Shown: positions 35,469 to 44,121 of the stretch, piece by piece
Position numbering within the stretch: position 1 is the stretch's first letter
Layout of the letters: every line of letters begins with the position of its first letter
Assembly: GCA_021824175.1 (NCBI GenBank)
Contig: JAKALP010000028.1
Location: 1-64,000, forward strand
Source: Deltaproteobacteria bacterium
GTDB lineage: Bacteria > Desulfobacterota > Desulfobacteria > Desulfobacterales > Desulfosarcinaceae
Direction: 5' to 3'
Length of the DNA stretch: 64,000 nucleotides
The notes under the pieces: model-generated
What the model was told of the DNA's origin: nothing
Databases searched by the model: none
Seen by the model: the letters and a program-made list of their open reading frames with translations, nothing else
Made by a program: the position numbers and the translations under genes

Positions 35469-36200
35469 CTATTTCAGCAGATATTCAGATCTTATATTTC
35501 GCATCGCATTGAAAATATTACCTTTAACCTTACAATTATCGCGGTAAAGACCCTGCAGGATTTCCTTGACCTCACCCCGGCGCGAATGACCTGCACTTGG
35601 GCATGGGTTGGTGACAATGGGCCAAGCCATCTGCCTGGAAAATCGGATCAAATCTTCTTCATTGGCATAGGCCAACGGCCGGATCACTGTTAATCGCCCG
35701 TTGAAAAAGGGCTGACGTGGCATCATCGTGCTTAGCTCACCAGCATAGAAGATATTTATAAAGAGGGTCTCAATGAGGTCGTCTTTGTTATGGCCCAACG
35801 CCAGCTTCGTACATCCCAGTTCATCAGCGACTTCGAACAATCGTTGTCGCCGCCTGCGCGCGCATAAAAAACAGGGGTTTTCTCGGTTTACATCAGAATG
35901 GGCCACTACACCGAAATCGGTATACTCCACCCGTACCGTCCATCCCATACTTTGGGCATGTTCGCGGATGATGTCGCTGGCACTGCGATCGAAGCCAAGA
36001 TCAATATGAATCGGGAAAAGCGTGTACTTTACAGGTATACGGGTGAGCCGTTCGGATAGAAGATACAAAAGCGCCCAACTGTCCTTGCCGCCAGAGAGTC
36101 CTACTGCAATGCGATCACCGTCTTGAATCATGCCATAGGCGTGCAGTGCTTTTCCCAGCGACCTGTTGAGCGCCCGGTATATGCTGTTTGATTTTGGCAA
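35469..36200 (-). CDS. TtcA-family tRNA 2-thiocytidine synthetase-like protein
   Basis: A 243-residue PP-loop ATPase. The ATP motif is VGLSGGKDSWALL (about 33-45). The TtcA-type Cys pair is in NPCFLCARRRRQRLFEVA and a later Cys in TNPCPSAGHSRRGEV; these could hold a 4Fe-4S cluster for C32 thiolation. LALGHNKDDLIETLF is typical of the TtcA group. The protein is shorter than E. coli TtcA (311), as in many anaerobes, so a different tRNA target is possible. It follows rpoZ by 18 bp and probably shares its mRNA with greA and rpoZ. Confidence 0.85.
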   Translation of the reverse strand: MPKSNSIYRALNRSLGKALHAYGMIQDGDRIAVGLSGGKDSWALLYLLSERLTRIPVKYTLFPIHIDLGFDRSASDIIREHAQSMGWTVRVEYTDFGVVAHSDVNRENPCFLCARRRRQRLFEVADELGCTKLALGHNKDDLIETLFINIFYAGELSTMMPRQPFFNGRLTVIRPLAYANEEDLIRFSRQMAWPIVTNPCPSAGHSRRGEVKEILQGLYRDNCKVKGNIFNAMRNIRSEYLLK

Positions 36201-36218
36201 TTTACTGCCTGCGGCGGC

Positions 36219-36425
36219 CTACTCCAGCTGAGGCGGGTTTTGTTTGACCATGACTTTGCCGGCCGCCACCTCACGCAGGGCAACAACGATATCCTCATTT
36301 TTCGGGGAATTGACCAGATACTCGGAGCCTTCCCGGATCTGACGCACGCGGGCCGCCGCCATATGGACCAACTTGAATCGATTGTGGGTTCGCTTTAGGC
36401 AATCTTCAATAGTAATTCGAGCCAC
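36219..36425 (-). CDS. rpoZ: RNA polymerase omega subunit
   Basis: Starts with GTG at 36425 (preceded by GGAGGAGAAT), giving 68 residues with the standard N-terminus ARITIEDCLKRTHNRFKLVH, then AAARVRQIREGS and NEDIVVALREVAAGKV. A longer open frame to 36548 would run into greA and has no site. Omega aids assembly of RNA polymerase. Its placement 43 bp after greA puts two polymerase-associated factors together. Confidence 0.95.
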   Translation of the reverse strand: MARITIEDCLKRTHNRFKLVHMAAARVRQIREGSEYLVNSPKNEDIVVALREVAAGKVMVKQNPPQLE

Positions 36426-36468
36426 ATTCTCCTCCGACGTTAAAGTAAAAAAAAGATCGCAATGTTCG

Positions 36469-36936
36469 TTAAAGAATTTCCACCAATTCATACACTCTTT
36501 TACCACCAGGCGCTTCAAGTGTGATTTCATCACCTGGTTTACGGCCAAGGATGGCCTTACCCAAGGGAGATGCGACCGAAATGCGCCCCTCGTTCACATT
36601 GGATTCATCCGGGCCCACCAACTGGTATCGAACATCTTCACCCGTATCAACGTTGGACAATAAAACCCGGCTAGCAAATACGGCGCGATCCTTGGGCAAA
36701 GTCGCCGGATCTATAATTTGGGCATTACCGATTTTATATTTGAGTTCATTGACACGCCCCTCAATAAACGCTTGTCGCTCCTTAGCTGCTTCGTACTCTG
36801 CGTTTTCCGATAGATCGCCATGGGAACGGGCCTCTTCAATCGCTTTGATCACATTGGGGCGCTCAACGGACATCAAGTGGCTCAGCTCTTTTTTCAAAGA
36901 TTCATAACCTTGGGGCGTAATGGGTACCTTGTCCAA
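36469..36936 (-). CDS. greA: Transcription elongation factor GreA
   Basis: A 155-residue factor that reactivates backtracked polymerase. The N-terminal coiled-coil with acidic tip (GDLSENAEYEAAKERQ, with Asp/Glu for cleavage) and the C-terminal FKBP-like domain (about 80-155: VGPDESNVNEGRISVASPLG, then GKRVYELVEIL) are intact. It precedes rpoZ and the TtcA-like gene. Confidence 0.96.
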   Translation of the reverse strand: MDKVPITPQGYESLKKELSHLMSVERPNVIKAIEEARSHGDLSENAEYEAAKERQAFIEGRVNELKYKIGNAQIIDPATLPKDRAVFASRVLLSNVDTGEDVRYQLVGPDESNVNEGRISVASPLGKAILGRKPGDEITLEAPGGKRVYELVEIL

Positions 36937-37306
36937 TGTCGTCTCCTTTTTTACAGCAAAATAAGGGCGGCCCCGCAGGGCCGCATTTGCGCCTTTAAAT
37001 CAAAAACCAACCCTCACCCTTGCCTTGTCATATCAAGGGGAGATTGGTTTCAATTTCTGTTTTGGATTGGTACGATGAGGCAGGCTCTTGCCAATCGTTG
37101 CTCCTTTAGAATTTCACCAGAGCCGCCTATCTGATTTGTAATTTCCTCCAGTAGCGCTGTTGGGGCAATTGTCGATTCATTTGAAGAACCGCCCCCCCTC
37201 CTGATAGAACGCGCAAGGATTAGCATTTCACTTTGAGCTTATTTTGATCTTTGCAAATATCCATTTTCATTGAAGTTGTCAATAAACATCTTCGCAACTT
37301 GGTATC
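36937..37306. other. 370-bp gap between tsaB and greA
   Basis: No coding region seen. It contains the terminator-like hairpin at 36967-36984 and must hold the greA promoter. The rest shows no repeat or structure that I can support. Confidence 0.5.
36967..36984 (-). terminator. Putative terminator after lon-tsaB
   Basis: GCGGCCC/GGGCCGC with a four-base loop. On the minus strand it is followed by CCTTATTTTG, a short T-rich stretch. It lies 30 bp upstream of greA, so it could also affect greA transcription. Confidence 0.55.
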
Positions 37307-38002
37307 CTACCCTTCATAAACCATTTTACCACTTGGTTGGGCATCGGATGGACGAATATAGATTGGCCCAAACAAGGACGGGTCATCCAACAATTCTGAC
37401 TCAAATTGCGGCAAAGCCAACGTCGCCAGGGTTCCAGCCCTCAGGGTGTTCAACCCATCTTCGGCGAACGCGACCTTATCACTGGCCTTTGCTTTGATCT
37501 CCGTCGCGTAACGTTGTGCGCCATTACCAATGAGCAGGCAGGGCTCTTTCAACTTGGGTAGTACCTGATCAATCTTGCCAACCTGTTCAGCGTTTAAGCT
37601 GACCAAACCGACGTCTGCGCGTTCATATAATGACCAATAGACCTCACCGCGGCGGGCATCGATCATGGGACAAATCAGACGGGTGGTGACAGGCGCCTGG
37701 TGGGCCAGGGCTGCCAGGGTAGAAATTCCCACTATGGGTTTGCCCGTCGCCGTCGCTATGCCCTTGACGGTGCTGATCCCGATGCGCAACCCTGTAAAAC
37801 TGCCCGGACCTCTACTGACTGCCAAACCATCTACCTCCGCCAAATCCAGACCGGCCTCTATCAGGAGGGATTGGATACTCATCATCAGAGTCCGGGTGTG
37901 AGTTAACCCCTGGGAGATGATTTGTTCTACAGCGATCTGTCCATCGATCAGCAGGGCCACGCCGCACACCTCGGTGGCGGTGTCCACCGCAAGGATTCGC
38001 AT
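37307..38002 (-). CDS. tsaB: tRNA threonylcarbamoyladenosine protein TsaB
   Basis: TsaB supports TsaD in t6A37 formation on ANN-decoding tRNAs. From the ATG at 38002 the product has 231 residues. It opens with ILAVDTATEVCGVALL and has GPGSFTGLRIGISTVKG and VGISTLAALA, the conserved family motifs. The C-terminal half (SLYERADVGLVSLN) is variable as usual. The start lies inside the last codons of lon (overlap or near-overlap), so translation is coupled to lon. A TTG at 38014 is a less likely start. Confidence 0.93.
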   Translation of the reverse strand: MRILAVDTATEVCGVALLIDGQIAVEQIISQGLTHTRTLMMSIQSLLIEAGLDLAEVDGLAVSRGPGSFTGLRIGISTVKGIATATGKPIVGISTLAALAHQAPVTTRLICPMIDARRGEVYWSLYERADVGLVSLNAEQVGKIDQVLPKLKEPCLLIGNGAQRYATEIKAKASDKVAFAEDGLNTLRAGTLATLALPQFESELLDDPSLFGPIYIRPSDAQPSGKMVYEG

Positions 38003-38010
38003 GGCCCGGC

Positions 38011-40446
38011 TCAAGCTCTTCTGACCGCTCTGGATCGGCCCTTGGCGCCGTTGCCTTTTGAACTTCTGCGCAAGGGCGCATGCAAGGCGAGCTTCAAGAC
38101 TTCATCCATGTTTTTCACGGCCACAAATTTGAGCTTACGTTTGATTGCGGATGGAATCTCCACCAGGTCCTTGTCATTTTTTGCCGGAATAATGACGGTT
38201 TTAATGCCGGCTCGCAGTGCACCTAAAGATTTCTCCTTAAGTCCGCCGATTGGCAGCACCCGACCACGCAAAGTGATTTCACCTGTCATAGCCACATCTT
38301 TATCCACCGGCCTTCGAGTGATAGCTGACACCAGCGCCGTCGCCATGGCAATACCGGCTGAAGGTCCATCTTTGGGGATGGCACCTGCCGGCACATGAAT
38401 ATGAATATCCACATTTTCCAATGTTGCGGGCTTAACCCCTTCTGAGTCGAGGTAAGATCGGGTATAGCTCAGCGCCGCTCGCGCTGATTCCTGCATCACC
38501 TCTCCGATTTGCCCGGTGATGATTAACTCCCCCTTGCCCCGGATCAAGCTGGCTTCCACATAGAGTACTTCGCCGCCGGCCTGAGTCCAGGCTAAACCGG
38601 TGGAAAGTCCGACCTGACTAGCCTCCTGATCAAGCTCAGGAAAAAATTTTGGAACTCCCAGGAATTTTTCCAAATTACTTCTGGTGATATTGAATGGCCC
38701 CTTGTCACTTTCCGCGATTTTACGGGCAACCTTGCGGCATAATGCGGCAATTTCACGCTCCAGATTACGCAAGCCGGCCTCGGAAGTGTATTCGTTGATA
38801 ATGGCGGTCATGGCATTGGGGCTGACGGTGAGCTGCTTGGGCTTGAGGCCATTTTCTCTCAACTGTCGCGGCAGCAGATAGTTATAGGCAATGTCTTTCT
38901 TTTCATCTTCAGTATATCCCGACAGATGAATGACCTCCATGCGATCAAGCAAGGCTGAAGGGATAGTGTCGGTAACATTGGCGGTGAGGATGAACATAAC
39001 CTGTGAAAGGTCAAACGGCAGATTTAAATAGTGGTCGGAAAAGGCATTGTTCTGCTCTGGGTCCAAAGCTTCCAGCAGAGCCGATGATGGATCGCCGCGG
39101 AAATCGGAACCGATTTTGTCGATCTCATCCATCATGAAAACGGGGTTGCGCGCACCGCAGCTCTTCAACCCCTGTAAAATTCGTCCGGGCATGGCGCCGA
39201 TATATGTTCGCCGGTGCCCGCGAATTTCCGCCTCATCACGAATTCCGCCCAACGATATACGGATGAACTTGCGTCGCATGGCTTTGGCAATCGCCTGGCC
39301 CAGGGAAGTTTTACCTACTCCAGGCGGGCCGACAAAGCACAGAATCGAACCTTTGGAGTTTGGATTGAGTTTGCGGACGCTCAGGTACTCCAAGATGCGA
39401 TCCTTTATCTTTTCAAGACCGTAATGATCACGATCCAAAATGGCTTTAGCTTGTTGGATGTCGATGATATCCTTTTTGGATTTTTGCCAGGGCAGATCGG
39501 TCAACCAGTCAAGATAGTTGCGCACCACCGATGATTCGGCCGCATCGGGATGCATTTGCTCCAAACGCCGCAATTGACGGGCGGCTTCATCAAGAGCTTC
39601 CTTGGGCATGTGGGCCCGTTTAATCCGCGCCCGATAGCTCTCGATTTCCTGGCCTTTTTCATCCAGCTCGCCCAGCTCTTTATGGATAGCGCGCACCTGC
39701 TCGCGTAAAAAGTAGTCCCGCTGGCTTTTGGAAATCTCATCTTTGACATCCGATTGGATTTTAGCCTGCATGGTGGAGAGTTCCACTTCGCGGGAGAGCA
39801 GGTCATGCACCTTATGCAACCGCTGTACGGGATCTATGAGCTCAATGACCTGCTGAGCCTCCTCGATTTTCAACCGCAGATTGGAGGCCACCAGATCAGC
39901 CAGCTTGCCAGGGCTGTCGATGCTTTCCAAGATGGCACCCACATCACCGGTCATCTCGCCGCGCAGGGCCAAAATTTTTTCGGAATAGTCCCGCACGTTG
40001 CGCATCAGCGCTTCTACTTCGAGGTCAGAAGGCAGGATCTCGGGCTCTTCGAGGATTTGAACCTCAACCCGATAAAAAGACCGTCTTTGAATGAATTTGA
40101 GAATGCGCGCCTTGGCAAACCCCTGAACCAATGCCTTCACGCGGCCATCGGGCAACTTCAAGACCCGCAAAATCCGGCTGACGGTTCCCACGGTAAAGAT
40201 GTCACTGGCGGTGGGATTCTCCGTGGCAGGGTCTTTTTGCGTGGCTACAAATAGAAAGCGATCTTTAGACAACGCCGCTTCCACCGCGCGAACTGATTTT
40301 TCCCGTCCCACAAAAAGAGGCAACAGCATATCCGTAAAGAGCACCACATCCCGGACGGGCAGCAGAGGCAATGTAGTGGGGATCTCGGCATCGCCGATAT
40401 CCTCTTCGATAATACTTATCAGGTCGTCCTTATCTGTTTCAGCCAT
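38011..40446 (-). CDS. lon: ATP-dependent protease Lon
   Basis: An 811-residue LonA. N-terminal substrate domain (about 22-215: LPLLPVRDVVLFTDMLLPLF), then coiled-coil, AAA+ domain with Walker A GPPGVGKTSLGQA near 370 and Walker B VFMMDEIDKIG. The C-terminal protease has Ser in PKDGPSAGIAMA (about 695) and Lys in GLKEKSLGALR (about 737). The tail is basic (RRSSKGNGAKGRSR). tsaB follows with overlap. The upstream region (40447-40600) has an 8-bp palindrome but no CIRCE element; heat-shock control cannot be decided. Confidence 0.97.
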   Translation of the reverse strand: MAETDKDDLISIIEEDIGDAEIPTTLPLLPVRDVVLFTDMLLPLFVGREKSVRAVEAALSKDRFLFVATQKDPATENPTASDIFTVGTVSRILRVLKLPDGRVKALVQGFAKARILKFIQRRSFYRVEVQILEEPEILPSDLEVEALMRNVRDYSEKILALRGEMTGDVGAILESIDSPGKLADLVASNLRLKIEEAQQVIELIDPVQRLHKVHDLLSREVELSTMQAKIQSDVKDEISKSQRDYFLREQVRAIHKELGELDEKGQEIESYRARIKRAHMPKEALDEAARQLRRLEQMHPDAAESSVVRNYLDWLTDLPWQKSKKDIIDIQQAKAILDRDHYGLEKIKDRILEYLSVRKLNPNSKGSILCFVGPPGVGKTSLGQAIAKAMRRKFIRISLGGIRDEAEIRGHRRTYIGAMPGRILQGLKSCGARNPVFMMDEIDKIGSDFRGDPSSALLEALDPEQNNAFSDHYLNLPFDLSQVMFILTANVTDTIPSALLDRMEVIHLSGYTEDEKKDIAYNYLLPRQLRENGLKPKQLTVSPNAMTAIINEYTSEAGLRNLEREIAALCRKVARKIAESDKGPFNITRSNLEKFLGVPKFFPELDQEASQVGLSTGLAWTQAGGEVLYVEASLIRGKGELIITGQIGEVMQESARAALSYTRSYLDSEGVKPATLENVDIHIHVPAGAIPKDGPSAGIAMATALVSAITRRPVDKDVAMTGEITLRGRVLPIGGLKEKSLGALRAGIKTVIIPAKNDKDLVEIPSAIKRKLKFVAVKNMDEVLKLALHAPLRRSSKGNGAKGRSRAVRRA

Positions 40447-40810
40447 TTATGGTACCTATCTCTCAAACACATGATCGCAATGCACGATTTGAACTTGATC
40501 CATTTTTAGTAGAAATTCCGGCGAGATGCCGGAATAAACCTTATCCAATATTTTTTCAAATAAGATCAATCACATATTATAAAGCAAATGTTGGTTTTGA
40601 CAACATCTAACTTGCTTTTTTTACCAAACAAACTTACAGAGTCCACTTCGAAAAAAAGCGTCTCGGGCTCAGCGGCTACCATGCTTTTGTGCATTTCACA
40701 ATATATGAGATTAAGTATCCGACCTCCGCGGTCGATATTTCGAGTATTATCGTACATAAAAGCCCAACAGTGCGCTACCGCGAAGCACGGCGTGAAAGGG
40801 GAAAGGCAGA
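40447..40810. other. 364-bp divergent region between lon and pilD
   Basis: It must hold promoters for both genes. Seen: the palindrome ATTCCGGC/GCCGGAAT (40515-40535) in the lon leader and an AT-rich stretch at 40545-40625. No reliable reading frame. Confidence 0.45.
40515..40535. repeat. 8-bp inverted repeat in the lon leader
   Basis: ATTCCGGC, GAGAT, GCCGGAAT. It lies about 70 bp upstream of the lon ATG. No T run, so an operator or mRNA hairpin rather than a terminator. Confidence 0.55.
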
Positions 40811-41593
40811 ATGCCCAAGGTGTTCATCGATGTGTATGTCTTTATCATTGGGTTGTGCGTTGGCAGCTTTCTCAATGTCTGCATTTACCGTTTGCCAGCT
40901 GGAAGATCCATTGTGCGTCCGGCATCGGCTTGCGGCAAGTGTGGAACCGCCATCCGCTGGTACGATAACCTGCCCATCGTCAGCTACATCATTCTAAGGG
41001 GCCGCTGTCGTGCATGTGGGGCCTCTTTTTCCATTCGCTATCCTCTGGTGGAACTGCTCACTGGACTCAGCGCGCTGGCAGTCTGGCAGCATATGGGCGG
41101 CCAACCCCAGTCCGTGATTTATTTTTTGTTCATTGCGGCGTTATTGACCATTACCTTTATTGACATCGACCACCGCATCATCCCTGATAGCATCAGCTTG
41201 CCCGGTATTCCCATCGGTCTTTTGTTCTGCTTGTTCCAGCTCATCCCTTCCATGCGATGGCTCGATTCACTGCTGGGTATCCTATGCGGTGGGGGATCGC
41301 TCTTTGTGGTGGCCTGGACCTATCAGTTGCTGACCGGGAAGGAAGGCATGGGGGGGGGAGACATCAAATTGCTGGCCATGATCGGCGCGTTCATCGGCTG
41401 GAAAGGAGTGTTATTCACAATAATGGCCTCCTCCTTTATCGGCACACTGGTGGGCGTGGCTGTAATGTTATCGACCCGTCAGGGGATGAAATTGGCGGTT
41501 CCATTCGGGCCTTTCCTGGCCATGGGGGCGGTTCTATATCTGTTTTTTGGTCCCCAGCTGATCGGCTGGTATCTGAATGGTTTCTCACGGTGA
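40811..41593 (+). CDS. pilD: Type IV prepilin peptidase / methyltransferase
   Basis: A 260-residue membrane aspartic peptidase that cleaves and N-methylates type IV pilins and type II secretion pseudopilins. N-terminal GSFLNVCIYRLPAGRSIVRP and the zinc-binding CxxC pairs (CGKCG and CRACG). The two catalytic Asp are in TFIDIDHRIIPD and GMGGGDIKLLAM. About seven to eight TM helices. No pilin gene is adjacent. The phosphoesterase gene begins 36 bp later on the same strand. Confidence 0.95.
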   Translation: MPKVFIDVYVFIIGLCVGSFLNVCIYRLPAGRSIVRPASACGKCGTAIRWYDNLPIVSYIILRGRCRACGASFSIRYPLVELLTGLSALAVWQHMGGQPQSVIYFLFIAALLTITFIDIDHRIIPDSISLPGIPIGLLFCLFQLIPSMRWLDSLLGILCGGGSLFVVAWTYQLLTGKEGMGGGDIKLLAMIGAFIGWKGVLFTIMASSFIGTLVGVAVMLSTRQGMKLAVPFGPFLAMGAVLYLFFGPQLIGWYLNGFSR

Positions 41594-41629
41594 TCACAGA
41601 TTAGGCCAGGATTAGATCAAGGCGGTCCA

Positions 41630-42355
41630 ATGAAAATTGCTATTATGTCCGACATCCATGGGAACCTCGATGCCTTCCAGCGAGTGCTGGCTGATGTAGA
41701 AGAGCATCAGATCAGCTCTATGGTTTGTCTGGGAGACTGCATTGGGTATGGACCAGAACCCGAAGCAGTGATCACCGAAGTGCGACGTAGGGAGATTCCC
41801 AGCATTATCGGCAACCACGAGATGGCGGTGTGCGACCGGCTGCATCTGAATTGGTTCAACCCTCTAGCCCGCAGCTCTTTGGAAAAGACTCTCACCATGC
41901 TCAGCCCGGAGTCCATGGCCTATATCAAAACCCTGCCATACAGTCGGGTTTTGTACAATGCCCGTTTTGTGCACGGCTATCCTCCGGATTCGGCCCGCAC
42001 CTATCTTTTTCGAAAAGCTGGGCACGAGCTTCGCAATACTTTTGAAACCATGGCCGAACCCATCTGTTTTGTTGGGCATACCCATGATCTGGAGATGATC
42101 CAGTTCGACGACCGCCACCTGGAACGCTGGGCGCTCCCCCAGGGCGTCACAAGCTTGGATGCGAAGAAGCGGTATATCATCAATATCGGCAGTGTCGGCC
42201 AGCCCAGGGATGGCACCAATCATGCTAAATTCGTAATTTGGGACACTGAATATCGGCAGGTCGAGGTGCGCTTCATCCGCTATGATATCGCGGCAACGGT
42301 AGCAAAGATTAAGGCCGCGGGGCTGCCGGAAACCCATGCGGAAAGATTGTGGTGA
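41630..42355 (+). CDS. YfcE-like metallophosphoesterase
   Basis: A 241-residue calcineurin-like phosphoesterase. Metal ligands appear in order: MSDIHGNLDAF (D-x-H), CLGDCIGYGPEP (GD), IIGNHEMAV (GNHE), FVHGYPP and VGHTHDLEM (GHTH). INIGSVGQPRDG is the conserved end motif of the bacterial subgroup. Substrate is unknown. It follows pilD by 36 bp. Confidence 0.88.
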   Translation: MKIAIMSDIHGNLDAFQRVLADVEEHQISSMVCLGDCIGYGPEPEAVITEVRRREIPSIIGNHEMAVCDRLHLNWFNPLARSSLEKTLTMLSPESMAYIKTLPYSRVLYNARFVHGYPPDSARTYLFRKAGHELRNTFETMAEPICFVGHTHDLEMIQFDDRHLERWALPQGVTSLDAKKRYIINIGSVGQPRDGTNHAKFVIWDTEYRQVEVRFIRYDIAATVAKIKAAGLPETHAERLW

Positions 42356-42462
42356 AACTGACCGGATATCCTCCATCAAGCGGCCTTTGATGCTACAAGC
42401 CATCCCCAAAAAAAAGAGCTCGATTCAAAATCGCCCGCTATAGGTCAGCAGGATAAATCTCT

Positions 42463-42522
42463 GGAGGCAAATTTTAACCCGCAGATATACTAAAGTATTT
42501 CGAGGATTTAAAATTTGCCTCC
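42463..42522. repeat. 15-bp perfect inverted repeat before the Ser/Thr kinase gene
   Basis: GGAGGCAAATTTTAA (42463-42477) and TTAAAATTTGCCTCC (42508-42522) enclose a 30-base segment that itself contains ATACT/AGTAT. It is 72 bp before the kinase start. No T run follows. It could be an intergenic palindromic element or an operator. Confidence 0.75.
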
Positions 42523-42593
42523 CACAAAGAGTTTGGGCCAAAAGGCCTTTTTAGATGGATTGTAATTATTCGGTTTCTTCTTAAAACGAATCC

Positions 42594-43961
42594 ATGAAGC
42601 AGATCGGACGTTATATCATTCGCGGATTGCTTGGCCAAGGCGGTATGGGCAAAGTCTACCGCGTAGAACTGCCGCCTATTGGAAAGATAGCGGCCCTTAA
42701 GCTTCTCCGTCCCGACCCATTGCTGGTGAAACTGCTTGGCATAAGCCGGCTGACCGATCAGTTTACTTCCGAAGCCCGTACCCTGGCGGGTTTACAACAC
42801 CCCCACATTGTATCGATCCATGACTTTGATCACTGGCGGTCTATGCCCTTTTATGTGATGGATTATTATGCAAACAATATAGGCGCTATAATCGGTGAAT
42901 CTTATACTACCGAAAGCCCCTCACGGGTGCTCCCCGTGGATCGCGCCTTGGAGTATACACGCCAAATTCTGGAAGCATTGGCCGCTCTTCATGATGCCGG
43001 CATTATTCACCGGGATATCAAACCATTCAACTTACTGATCACGGCCCAAGATCGATTAAAACTCTGTGATTTCGGGTTATCCAAACTGCGCGGCGAGATC
43101 TACAGCGGCCCTCGCAATTTGAATGTGGGGTCACCTTACTATGCCGCACCCGAGCAAGAGAAAAATCCCGACATCGTTGATCAAAGCGCTGATCTGTATT
43201 CGGTGGGGGTCACCCTTTATCGCCTGCTCACCGGCCATCTGCCCGAAGCCTCTCCCGGTGCGCCACAATACCTCCCGCCAAGCCACCTTAATTCGGATTT
43301 GGATCAAATATGGGATGACTTTTTGGCCCAATCCATGGCCTTTTCTCCCCAGGAACGTTTCACCAGTGCTATTTCCATGCGCCATGCCCTGGATAAACTG
43401 GTAGATCATTGGCAAAGCCAGAAAAACAAAACTTGCGCCCTGCCCCCAGCTGACAAAGAAACGACTTGGACCATGACACAAAGATTGCCGCTGCGGGCCG
43501 AGCCGCTTAAACTCACCCCCGAGGAGATCGCGCCGCAACTGGATCTCGACACCCTCTGGCGACCGAAAAAGTATTTCAAGAATGATTTTGAAGTACAAGA
43601 TGATGCGATCATAATCGATCGAGCCAACAGTCTGGTTTGGCAAAGACAGGGGAGCAACTTACCGCTGGCCTGGGAGAGTGCCCATAGTTATGTGACCCAG
43701 TTGAACAAAACACAATTTGGCGGCCAAACCACCTGGCGGTTGCCCACTATGGCCGAATTGGTCACATTGCTGCGCCCCAGCCCTCAAGCCAGTGATTTGT
43801 GCTTACCGTCGCTCTTCGGGCTTACTCAGCGCCACCTCTGGAGTGCAGACCGGCGCTCCTATATCGCAGCCTATTTTGTTGAAGCCCAGATGGGATTCGT
43901 CGGATGGAGTGACATCAGCGCGCCTCACTATGTCAGAGCGGTCAGCTCTGTAAACTTCTAA
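42594..43961 (+). CDS. Ser/Thr protein kinase with C-terminal DUF1566 domain
   Basis: 455 residues, cytoplasmic. Residues 6-270 form an eukaryotic-type kinase: P-loop LLGQGGMGKVYR, Lys in AALKLLRP, catalytic HRDIKPFNLL, DFGLSKL and the activation segment ending GSPYYAAPE. There is no TM helix or PASTA domain. Residues about 335-455 form a DUF1566 (Lcl C-terminal) domain: SLVWQRQGSNLPLAWESAH, then TTWRLPTMAELVTLL and HYVRAVSS. DUF1566 is normally found in secreted or surface proteins, often as a ligand-binding or diversifying C-type-lectin-like fold. Its fusion to a soluble kinase is unusual. Neighbours give no pathway. Confidence 0.88.
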   Translation: MKQIGRYIIRGLLGQGGMGKVYRVELPPIGKIAALKLLRPDPLLVKLLGISRLTDQFTSEARTLAGLQHPHIVSIHDFDHWRSMPFYVMDYYANNIGAIIGESYTTESPSRVLPVDRALEYTRQILEALAALHDAGIIHRDIKPFNLLITAQDRLKLCDFGLSKLRGEIYSGPRNLNVGSPYYAAPEQEKNPDIVDQSADLYSVGVTLYRLLTGHLPEASPGAPQYLPPSHLNSDLDQIWDDFLAQSMAFSPQERFTSAISMRHALDKLVDHWQSQKNKTCALPPADKETTWTMTQRLPLRAEPLKLTPEEIAPQLDLDTLWRPKKYFKNDFEVQDDAIIIDRANSLVWQRQGSNLPLAWESAHSYVTQLNKTQFGGQTTWRLPTMAELVTLLRPSPQASDLCLPSLFGLTQRHLWSADRRSYIAAYFVEAQMGFVGWSDISAPHYVRAVSSVNF

Positions 43962-44121
43962 AACAAGTGGGCTCTTGGGTTTTACTATAGTTCTTCAGAT
44001 TTTATAAGGATGGCGAGCGCATCGGCGCTCTCCGTAATCTTAGGCAATTTAATCGCCCGCGCTGCGGATCAAATGCCTGCTCTGGAAACAATTAAAACAT
44101 GGTAGCCGGTTGCGGATGCAT

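Noticed and set aside
36426-36548. Extension of rpoZ to 36548 (109 codons)
   Set aside because: The added part overlaps the 3' end of greA, while the GTG at 36425 has a strong ribosome site and the standard omega N-terminus.
40447-40600. CIRCE or sigma-32 promoter upstream of lon
   Set aside because: The TTAGCACTC repeat is absent and no CCCCAT-like -10 is found at the right distance from a CTTGAA-like -35.
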